From the NCBI GenBank assembly GCA_964632485.1, contig CAZWDO010000051.1, positions 1 through 5,286 of the forward strand: a stretch of 5,286 bases of DNA, written 5' to 3'. Positions within the stretch are counted from its first letter, which is position 1. Each line of letters opens with the position of its first letter. The position numbers were made by a program, and so were the translations under genes. Of this stretch, positions 1 through 5,286 are shown in pieces. The notes below the pieces were generated by a model. That model did no database searches and had not been told where the DNA came from. It saw nothing but the letters and a program-made list of their open reading frames with translations. This DNA is from CAZWDO01 sp964632485 [NCBI: uncultured bacterium]. GTDB lineage: Bacteria; JAGOEH01.

Positions 1-488
1 TGTCGACACCCCAGATAATGATACCGGGACAGCAAGTCGCCAAACAGCGCGGCTTGCGCCGGGTCTTCCACCCGCTCGATGCGCAGGGGCTGAAGTTCCG
101 AAAGCGAACGTCGGATCGGCGGAGGGGTTGGCATCGCCTCCATCGTCTCGAAAAGGAGTTATGTTGAATCTGACGATGAGGTCCGACGACGCTGGCGGCC
201 GATGCGCGCCAATGGCGGCAATCGCAGCAACCCCTTAGCCTCAAGCTTGCGCAACATCTCCCGGCAGGCCATATCTTTCCATTGACCTCGGGGCGTCTTC
301 CAATCCCATGTCCGGCACAATTCTTTCGACAATCGGGTACGGTTCCAATTGGGATTACCGTCGATCAAATTCTGGATGAATTCGATGTCGGCGGGGCTTA
401 AAGATCGGGTCTGGACAAGTATCGGTTCGTTCAAGTGGATAATATAATCAATTATCCACATTGAGTCCAGATAAAAATGACTATCCAC
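1..488 (-). pseudogene. DUF4338 / DruA-like protein, N-terminal part, interrupted by an in-frame stop and cut by the window edge
   Basis: The frame opens with a GTG at 488 and runs 109 codons to a TAA at 161-159. The same frame then continues without another stop for 52 codons to the window edge. Residues about 29-92 fit the DUF4338 N-terminus: SPADIEFIQNLI, then NWNRTRLSKELC, the WDW turn, KDMACREMLRKLE and LLRLPP. Past the stop, LSELQPLRIERVEDP and LLSRYHYLGC match the next conserved block of that family, so the stop lies inside one gene rather than between two. DUF4338 proteins include DruA of Druantia anti-phage systems, but many are stand-alone and often multi-copy, suggesting mobility; none of the other Druantia genes is visible here. 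The family-like part begins near residue 24, so the GTG (or the ATG at 461) may not be the native start. A sequencing error or recoding is possible; a nonsense-mutated copy is the simplest reading. Confidence 0.8.
435..459. repeat. Perfect inverted repeat, 9-bp arms, 7-nt loop, containing a DnaA-box-like sequence
   Basis: GTGGATAAT at 435-443 pairs exactly with ATTATCCAC at 451-459 across a 7-nt spacer. The right arm plus one base (452-460) reads TTATCCACA, the consensus bacterial DnaA box. The left arm (434-442, other strand) matches 8 of 9, and a third copy, CTATCCACA at 481-489, also matches 8 of 9. The repeat lies just upstream of the conserved start of the DruA-like protein. It could be a 5'-UTR hairpin, an operator, or part of a mobile-element end. 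The arms are seen directly; any function is inferred. Confidence 0.7.
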
Positions 489-520
489 AAAAAAAATTAC
501 GCTACACCTGACCTGTTACA

Positions 521-1000
521 TTTTTCCTATCAATTAATAACATATCTATATTTATTATTACTTAATTTATTTTTCATTACATTTATATTTACATAATTAA
601 ACTTCTTAAAAATAACATTTTCATAATGTAATTTTGAATTAAAACACCCTTTAGTAAAACATTCTGCTAATTCTAATTCATTATAATTATTATTTATTAT
701 ATGGTTACCTAAATTCTCACCATAAGAAGATATAACATTATTATTTGTATTATAATGTTTTTTTACATACAATAAAGTTTTTACACCTTCTAAACTTAAA
801 TGACTAAAATAATTATTAAATAAAAGATCAAAAGATTTATTATAAGTAATAAAATTAGATTCATAATCAAAGCTTAAAGTATCTAAATTTAATTTTTTTC
901 TTTCTTTATTTATTAAATTCCACATTAATATTTCTATCTTTTTACAAGACTCATCATAAATAATTTCATTTGATAACTTTTTATATTCTTTACAAGGTAA
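521..1000. other. Low-GC island of foreign composition
   Basis: By hand count, 541-990 holds 73 G or C in 450 bases (about 16%). Just beyond the right boundary, 1141-1200 is over 70% G+C, and the large gene to the right looks near 50%. The right edge is abrupt: sequence turns GC-rich at about 1002, inside a nucleotidyltransferase gene. The left edge is softer, about 490-525. The only coding content found is a CAP-domain fragment. No convincing terminal inverted repeats were seen. Horizontal insertion, recombination between unrelated fragments, or a chimeric assembly join would all produce this pattern. Confidence 0.85.
530..925 (-). CDS. CAP (SCP/PR1) superfamily domain protein, very AT-rich, probably missing its N-terminus
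   Basis: The 131 residues follow the bacterial CAP domain (PF00188) in order: the opening helix LINKERKKLNLDTLSFD, a YFSH motif at 39-42, GENLG at 69-73, an acidic helix around 82-90, and SKLHYENVIFKKFNYVNI at 97-114. His42, Glu70 and His100 would be the cleft residues of the family. CAP proteins are usually exported, but no signal peptide is present. The ATG at 925 falls inside the first conserved helix, and the frame stays open upstream for 25 codons (KKLSNEIIYDESCKKIEIL and more) with no ATG before the composition junction at about 1000. The native N-terminus is therefore probably lost. The frame ends in TGA followed directly by TAG, so a code that reads TGA as Trp would add only one residue. 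The Asn/Lys/Ile-rich composition reflects the base bias. The CAP assignment is fairly secure; expression is doubtful. Confidence 0.7.
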   Translation of the reverse strand: MWNLINKERKKLNLDTLSFDYESNFITYNKSFDLLFNNYFSHLSLEGVKTLLYVKKHYNTNNNVISSYGENLGNHIINNNYNELELAECFTKGCFNSKLHYENVIFKKFNYVNINVMKNKLSNNKYRYVIN

Positions 1001-1601
1001 AAGACGCCGGCAGCAGTCCGGGATGATTGAAAAGCCGCCAATGCAGTTCCACCATCTGATTCGATGGGGCGTGGTAATAATTGACAGTATGGTAAATTCG
1101 GCGGAACCCTTTTTCCTGACTCTGAGTCAAGGTAAACGCCGGAAAGCGTCGTCGGTAGCCGAGCCGGGTCAGCTCCCGCTCCGCGTCGCGGATGCGGTCC
1201 GCGGGGACCAGAACGTCCAAATCCACGGATTCGCGAAAATGGTAGTCGCCGAAGATTTTCCGGCTGAGCAGCGGTCCTTTCAGGGAAATCCAATCCAGGC
1301 CGATGGCCTGGAATGCCCGTCCGATTCGGTTCAATTCCCCCAGTTGCGCCAGGTTGTTGTGGGCGATCGCCTGGAAATCCGAGAACAGACGCTTCAATAT
1401 CGGTTTCGGTATTTGAGGGTTTTGCAGTTTATGCAAGCTGGTCCAGACGAGGGGCTGCACGCCATGGGACTTCGCCAGGCCGTAGAACCGGTTCCAGTCC
1501 ATGTCCCCTTTCAGGCAATCTTGAATTGATTCGGCGCCGCGCATTCTATGGTGATGTTTCAGGCATGCCAGTATATAGATGAATTTCAGTTGAAAAGATA
1601 T
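990..1601 (-). pseudogene. NTP_transf_5 (PF14907) nucleotidyltransferase, C-terminally truncated, start codon unclear
   Basis: Counting from the ATG at 1544, the product has the fold signature LKGPLL (88-93), then RESVDLDVLV (104-113) with the paired Asp residues expected for metal binding, and VELHW (165-169), which is conserved in this family. Upstream helices (WNRFYGLAKSHGVQPLVW and what follows) also match. Members are commonly about 350-400 residues, often near polysaccharide or peptide-modification loci, with unknown substrates. Here coding similarity stops at PASF, where the AT-rich island begins, and a TAA follows at 992-990; roughly the second half is missing. Family-like residues (FQLKFIYILACLK) extend upstream of the ATG in the same frame to about 1601, bounded by a TAA at 1616-1614, but contain no ATG, GTG or TTG. 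The ATG at 1544 has no close ribosome binding site. The gene is probably inactive. Confidence 0.75.
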
Positions 1602-1605
1602 AAGA

Positions 1606-1610
1606 CTCCT
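1606..1610 (-). promoter_or_regulatory. Shine-Dalgarno AGGAG upstream of the nucleotidyltransferase
   Basis: AGGAG on the minus strand lies 4 nt before an in-frame ATA at 1601-1599 and 61 nt before the first in-frame ATG at 1544. It suggests that translation originally began near 1601, where the family's N-terminal similarity also begins, and that the start codon is non-canonical or mutated. Confidence 0.4.
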
Positions 1611-1625
1611 GGCTTATCCGGGGTT

Positions 1626-1652
1626 TTTATACGCTGGTTACATTTAGATCAA
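1626..1652 (-). promoter_or_regulatory. Weak candidate promoter for the nucleotidyltransferase
   Basis: On the minus strand, TTGATC (1652-1647) is followed 15 nt later by TATAAA (1631-1626), then the AGGAG site about 15 nt further on. The layout is sensible, but the spacing is short for a sigma-70 promoter and the -35 matches only 4 of 6. FCB-group housekeeping promoters also differ from this consensus. Treat it as a suggestion. Confidence 0.2.
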
Positions 1653-1739
1653 ACTAATCTCGTCATTTAACCGTCTTCTAAGACACGTATTGAGCAATAT
1701 AATTACGACAGGCAATAAAATCAAGCTGAAAGCAATCAT
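1644..1739 (-). CDS. Possible 31-residue single-pass membrane miniprotein
   Basis: An ATG at 1739 opens 31 codons ending in TAA at 1646-1644. The product starts MIAFSLILLPVVIILLNTCL, one hydrophobic stretch long enough to cross a membrane, followed by RRR and a polar tail (LNDEISLI), giving a clear charge asymmetry. It lies in the gap between the large exported protein and the nucleotidyltransferase, on the same strand. An AGGA sits about 13 nt upstream of the ATG, too far to be a good ribosome binding site. I recognise no family. It could equally be a chance ORF in moderately AT-rich spacer, where hydrophobic codons are common. Confidence 0.3.
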   Translation of the reverse strand: MIAFSLILLPVVIILLNTCLRRRLNDEISLI

Positions 1740-1770
1740 GCGAAATATTTTTTCCTGAAGAGTGCGTCCC

Positions 1771-4700
1771 CTATTTGATCAGAGTCATGCGTTTCACTGA
1801 AATAAACGATTTGGCGCGAAGTTGATAGAAATAGATGCCCGACGGGAGATTGGAGGCGTTCAGAAGAACTGAATGGCTGCCGGCGGGGTATTGCTTGTCG
1901 ATCAGACGTCGAACTCGCTGGCCGGTGTCGTTGAACAGATCAAGGGTGACCGGTCCTGGATGTGATTGGCGCCATGAGATACAAGTCTGTTGATTAAAAG
2001 GATTGGGGTAGTTTTGGCTCAATATATTCCGGAAACCGGGTTTATTTGTTTCGGAAAATCCGATTGCCGAAGTCGGGACGATCAGCCATTCAGCGGAAGC
2101 ATTTTCCGTTCCGTCGCTGACTGTGACTGTCAGCCGGTTCGTCCCGTCGTCAAGGCTCGCGATGGGGACGGCGATGACGGTTCCCGTGTCGGCAAGGGTC
2201 ATTCCATCCAACGACCAATGGTAATGAAGGCTATCGTGCTCCGAATCCGATGCGAAAGCGATGAATTGTACCGTATCCTGAATATCAGCGTAAACAGTAT
2301 CGGCGCAACTGGGTACTGTTCGGTAGATTTTGGGAGCATTGTTGCCGAAGTTGTAGCGGAACACCCCGCCCCCATATGTCGCTGCGAAAAGAATGCGTCC
2401 ATCAGCGCTGATCGCCAGATCTTCAACCATGGTGACTTTTAGACCTTCACTCATCCTGTACCAGGTTCTACCCCCATTCGCCGATCGCATTACGCCCATG
2501 GTGTTGTCCCCGGCATAGATATTATTCGAATTGGTTGGATCGACGACAATGTCTTTAATATCGGACCAAGGCCACCCAAAAAGATCGTAAACACGATTAT
2601 ATCCACCGAGCCGGGAATTTGGCGTCTGGTTTTTCTGAATCTGAAGCAAAAAATGTGGTTGTGGAGATTCAAGATCGAACGCATTTTGATATCCGCCAAT
2701 TGGGCTGAGCCAGGCGGGACATTTGTTCGATAATCCTTGTGAACTTTTTATCCAAAGTTGTCCACCGTTAGTAGTTTTAAAAATCCCGCTGCCATCATAA
2801 CTGCCTAAATAGATCACTCCAGGGTTATTGGGATCCATTTCCAAGGGGGCGACTCGCAACGAGCTTAGGCCATTGTTGCATGCCTCCCAGCTCAATCCTC
2901 CGTCAACTGTCCTGAACACGCCATTGTTTACGATCGAAATATAGATTGTCCCGTTGTTTCTGGTGTCAATGGCAATGTCTGAATATTTACTGTTAGTGGC
3001 ATACTCAGCCAGTTGGTCGACAGGCAGTGAAGCGGTGATGCTTTCCCAGCTAATTCCTCGATCAGGGGATTTGAAAATTGCTTTGAAATGGGTATTAGGA
3101 GGATTGATCGTGTTGCGCGAGACGCTGACATAGACACTGTTGATATCATGAGGGTCCGGAGCGATGCAGGTAATTACATAGACAGTATTTGAATCATTGT
3201 GAACCATATCCGTCAGCCGTTGCCAGGTAGCGCCTTCATCGTCGCTGCGAAAAATTTCTTTTGTGAAATTTCCTGCCGCATAGACAATTCGGCGGTCTAA
3301 TGGCGATGGAACAATCAAATCGTACGCCTCAAAGAAACGCCCTTGGTTTATGCCGATAAAATCGTCGCCTGCATTTAGACTTTTATTAGCGCCGCATTCC
3401 CCCATGGTATAAATAAAATAGGGATCCAATGGATCGACATATACAGAACTCAATCGTTCACCGGAGTAGCCCCTGCTTGCGCAAACCCAGGTAAGGCCTC
3501 CATCCTCGCTTTTAAAAACGCCCCCATTGTACGCATTCATAAATACGATGTCCGGATTGAATGGATCAACGGCGCTGCCAATAGCGATACCGAAAAAGAA
3601 GCCTGGGCAATTGAATCCTAAATCGCACCAGCTTTGCCCGCGATCCGTTGATTTATGGACATTCCCGTTGTAATACGTGTAAAGAATGTTGGGATCGGAG
3701 GGCGCTACTGTTGTCACTCCTACATAACTGTTCAGTTCAACAAGCGGTTGCCAACTTTCCCCGCCATCGAGGCTTCGGAAAATTCCGCCCTTGTCATTGC
3801 CGCCGAAACCGACATCCCGGCCACAGCTAATATAAATCATATTAGTGTCAAGCGGATCGAACTCCATAAAATTCACGCACAAGCCCTCGGCAAGCGCCTC
3901 GAGTCCCTCGTTGATCGCTCTCCATGTTTCTCCGCCATCTTCGCTTTTATACATGCCGCCATGACCAAAACTATACCGATCGAAAATGCCGCTACCAGCA
4001 TAGACGACTTGGGGATTCTGTGGATTGAATTCAATGGGACGGAAAAGATTTGGCGCTTCAAAGACTTTTCGCCATGCCTTTCCGCCATCTGTAGTTTTGT
4101 AAATCACGCCTAATGAGCGTATGCGATTGTCATCAGCTATCGTCTCCAATTCAGATGCCAGCAACACGATATCCGGGTTTTCTGGATGAATGGCAAAATC
4201 TCGGCAGGTAAACAAGACGGGGGCATCATCGCCAGCGAGTTCGGTAGCTGTGGATATGCCGTTGGACAACAAGCTCCAAGTTGCGCCTCCATTTTCCGAT
4301 TTAAAGACGCCTTTTACTTGTTTTGTCCCCATCCATAATCGTTCCGGATTGTGTTTTACATCGATAGTCAGACAAAAAACCGGATACCCGCCTTCTCCAC
4401 CAAAGGTTTGAATCGATTGATTCGATTCAAGCCAATTGTCTCCGCCATCGGTACTTTTGGCAACCCCTGCATACGCGTCGGTTACATAAACAATGTTGCT
4501 ATTATTGGGGTGAATGCGGACGTCGTAGCCCAAGCCTCCATGAGGGCCACCTGTTTTTATCCAGTTATGTGGGCCTTTTGACCCGGTATAAACATTGATA
4601 TCATCGATATTCACCCGGGCCGCCATTGCCGCTAAGGCAAATCCTCCAAAAGGGTAGTATTCGTCTGTGTCAGTAAATGTTAGGACGGAAACGCCATCAA

Positions 4701-5202
4701 GATATAGAACAATCGTTGAATCTTCTACCCGAATGTCAAATCGGTATTGATGATTCAGAGTAATGGGACAAGGCTGGGTATGAATAATTTGTTGCCGACT
4801 GGAGCTTCCAATTAACTCAGATTTCCCCAAAAATAGGCTATCATCTTCAAAACGCAAGCTGTAGTACTGAAACTCAATGGCAGTTACCAGAAATGTACTG
4901 CGGAGGAGAATCTCGAACCGATTTTTATCCGAAAAGTTAATTGACAATGTCAAAACAAAATTTTCTTGGCGGTTGATGATCGGTATTGCGCGGGAAACGT
5001 GGGCGCTATCATTGGAATTAAAATCAAGACAATATCCGCCTCCCTCTGCTGCGATTACCGACCACCCCTTGTCCAAAGTCCAATTCTCAGCTTCGCCGTC
5101 TTCGAAATCATCCAGAAAAATACTCAATGAGTCACTCGCCCATGCCTGATTCACTGAGAATAGTAGCATAAGGGACAATCCCCATCTTTTTAACGATTTC
5201 AT
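1771..5202 (-). CDS. T9SS-exported multi-domain Asp-box (BNR/sortilin-like) beta-propeller protein
   Basis: This intact 1143-residue gene starts at an ATG 8 nt from AAGGAG. Residues 1-22 are a signal peptide (basic MKSLKR, hydrophobic core, AWA before the likely cleavage). Residues about 25-206 resemble a ConA/LamG-like lectin domain (DDFEDG start, LYLDG strand, closing with VNIDDINVY). From about 210 to 950 there are 13 Asp-box motifs (S/T-x-D/N-x-G-x-x-W) at 250, 302, 370, 420, 477, 518, 565, 608, 653, 712, 765, 810 and 907; the 608 copy (SLNAGDDF) is degenerate. Spacing is mostly 41-68 residues, with each hairpin preceded by strands of the type DPxxPxxIY. Residues about 952-1042 form an Ig/PKD-like domain (TVTVSDGT). 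The end, about 1053-1143, is a type A T9SS sorting domain: ILSQNYPNPFNQ, LPSGIYFYQL and a basic KRMTLIK tail. It is probably secreted or anchored at the cell surface. Similar propellers occur in sortilin, GH74 xyloglucanases and sialidases, but no catalytic residues can be assigned, so the substrate or ligand is unknown. Confidence 0.93.
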   Translation of the reverse strand: MKSLKRWGLSLMLLFSVNQAWASDSLSIFLDDFEDGEAENWTLDKGWSVIAAEGGGYCLDFNSNDSAHVSRAIPIINRQENFVLTLSINFSDKNRFEILLRSTFLVTAIEFQYYSLRFEDDSLFLGKSELIGSSSRQQIIHTQPCPITLNHQYRFDIRVEDSTIVLYLDGVSVLTFTDTDEYYPFGGFALAAMAARVNIDDINVYTGSKGPHNWIKTGGPHGGLGYDVRIHPNNSNIVYVTDAYAGVAKSTDGGDNWLESNQSIQTFGGEGGYPVFCLTIDVKHNPERLWMGTKQVKGVFKSENGGATWSLLSNGISTATELAGDDAPVLFTCRDFAIHPENPDIVLLASELETIADDNRIRSLGVIYKTTDGGKAWRKVFEAPNLFRPIEFNPQNPQVVYAGSGIFDRYSFGHGGMYKSEDGGETWRAINEGLEALAEGLCVNFMEFDPLDTNMIYISCGRDVGFGGNDKGGIFRSLDGGESWQPLVELNSYVGVTTVAPSDPNILYTYYNGNVHKSTDRGQSWCDLGFNCPGFFFGIAIGSAVDPFNPDIVFMNAYNGGVFKSEDGGLTWVCASRGYSGERLSSVYVDPLDPYFIYTMGECGANKSLNAGDDFIGINQGRFFEAYDLIVPSPLDRRIVYAAGNFTKEIFRSDDEGATWQRLTDMVHNDSNTVYVITCIAPDPHDINSVYVSVSRNTINPPNTHFKAIFKSPDRGISWESITASLPVDQLAEYATNSKYSDIAIDTRNNGTIYISIVNNGVFRTVDGGLSWEACNNGLSSLRVAPLEMDPNNPGVIYLGSYDGSGIFKTTNGGQLWIKSSQGLSNKCPAWLSPIGGYQNAFDLESPQPHFLLQIQKNQTPNSRLGGYNRVYDLFGWPWSDIKDIVVDPTNSNNIYAGDNTMGVMRSANGGRTWYRMSEGLKVTMVEDLAISADGRILFAATYGGGVFRYNFGNNAPKIYRTVPSCADTVYADIQDTVQFIAFASDSEHDSLHYHWSLDGMTLADTGTVIAVPIASLDDGTNRLTVTVSDGTENASAEWLIVPTSAIGFSETNKPGFRNILSQNYPNPFNQQTCISWRQSHPGPVTLDLFNDTGQRVRRLIDKQYPAGSHSVLLNASNLPSGIYFYQLRAKSFISVKRMTLIK

Positions 5203-5210
5203 GGTTGTTG

Positions 5211-5216
5211 CTCCTT
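5211..5216 (-). promoter_or_regulatory. Ribosome binding site of the propeller protein
   Basis: AAGGAG on the minus strand lies 8 nt before the ATG at 5202, near-ideal spacing. Together with the signal peptide that follows, it fixes the start of the 1143-residue gene. Confidence 0.85.
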
Positions 5217-5219
5217 TTA

Positions 5220-5240
5220 AATGAATGAATGAATGAATGA
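5220..5240. repeat. Tetranucleotide tandem repeat, five copies of AATG (CATT on the coding strand)
   Basis: Five uninterrupted copies of a 4-bp unit (ATGA read from 5221 to 5240) lie in the 5' leader of the propeller gene, ending 3 nt from its AAGGAG site. Slipped-strand changes here would alter leader length and promoter-to-RBS spacing without touching the reading frame. Tracts of this kind control phase-variable surface proteins in other bacteria; five copies is short, so variability is only a possibility. Confidence 0.9.
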
Positions 5241-5286
5241 TAGGAAAATTGATAGATCATCTAAAACGTTTTTTGCCTTCATAAAT
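5241..5286 (-). other. Leader and likely promoter region of the propeller gene, no clear motif
   Basis: The AT-rich 46 bases upstream of the repeat presumably carry the promoter. I see no convincing -35/-10 pair, and no Bacteroidetes-type TTTG/TAnnTTTG pair. A 10-bp palindrome AAAACGTTTT (5263-5272) and a short TAGAT-C-ATCTA repeat (5253-5263) are present but within what chance allows. Confidence 0.3.

Noticed and set aside
1-488. A complete Druantia anti-phage system
   Set aside because: Only a broken DUF4338/DruA-like N-terminus is present, with no DruB-E or other partner in the window. Stand-alone DUF4338 genes are common.
516-994. TTACA at 516-520 and at 990-994 as a target-site duplication flanking the AT-rich island
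   Set aside because: A 5-bp AT-rich match is expected by chance here, no inverted repeats lie inside it, and removing the island does not restore the nucleotidyltransferase frame.
934-1293. A 119-codon minus-strand ORF crossing the composition junction
   Set aside because: It lies out of frame with the nucleotidyltransferase, has an Arg/Pro-rich product with no family resemblance, and changes character at the junction. It is a shadow of the real frame.
1023-1529. Plus-strand ORF of 168 codons opposite the nucleotidyltransferase
   Set aside because: It is antisense to a frame with clear PF14907 motifs, and its own product shows no recognisable domain.
1673-1684. GTCTT-CT-AAGAC hairpin as a terminator after the propeller gene
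   Set aside because: The stem is only 5 bp with a 2-nt loop and no T tract follows on either strand, so it is not a credible intrinsic terminator.
3655-4113. Plus-strand ORF of 152 codons within the propeller gene
   Set aside because: It is antisense to conserved Asp-box repeats. The open frame follows from the repeat codon bias on the other strand.
1771-5202. Recent internal duplication of the Asp-box repeats
   Set aside because: The repeats are alike at protein level but diverged at DNA level, with no long nucleotide repeats between blades, so the array is old rather than newly expanded.
5253-5272. TAGAT-C-ATCTA and AAAACGTTTT palindromes as operators of the propeller gene
   Set aside because: Both are short and lie in AT-rich DNA where such palindromes arise by chance. 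No second copy or known binding consensus supports them.

Overview
The window reads like an accessory stretch of a chromosome from the FCB superphylum or a neighbouring candidate phylum (Bacteroidota, Calditrichota, KSB1 and Fibrobacterota are the kind of group meant). The main reason is one large secreted protein that ends in a type IX secretion (T9SS) C-terminal sorting domain with a YPNPFN motif. This placement is an inference from family knowledge; no ribosomal or marker gene is present. Every gene I can support lies on the minus strand.

Layout, from right to left (the direction of transcription). (1) 5202-1771: an intact 1143-residue exported protein with a signal peptide, a ConA/LamG-like domain, a long array of Asp-box (BNR) beta-propeller blades, an Ig/PKD-like domain and a T9SS tail. 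It has a strong ribosome binding site, and a five-copy tetranucleotide repeat lies immediately upstream of that site. (2) 1770-1617: a short spacer holding a possible 31-codon membrane miniprotein and a weak candidate promoter. (3) About 1601-990: the N-terminal half of a PF14907-type (NTP_transf_5) nucleotidyltransferase. It lacks a normal start codon at its homologous N-terminus and is cut off at about position 1000. (4) About 1000-521: a sharply AT-rich island (about 16% G+C over 541-990 by hand count) encoding a CAP/SCP-PR1 domain fragment whose reading frame is open through the right-hand junction. (5) 488-1: the N-terminal part of a DUF4338/DruA-like protein interrupted by an in-frame TAA and running off the window, preceded by a perfect 9-bp-arm palindrome that contains DnaA-box-like sequences.

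The left 1.6 kb therefore looks like a graveyard or junction zone. Three unrelated coding fragments of different base composition are joined, each damaged (nonsense codon, missing N-terminus, missing C-terminus). A mobile-element or recombination hotspot would explain this, and so would an assembly chimera; sequence alone cannot separate the two. The fragments do not form an evident working system together. The most functionally interesting intact gene is the T9SS-exported propeller protein, a likely cell-surface or secreted protein that binds or acts on glycans or proteins, whose 5' repeat tract could allow expression to vary.
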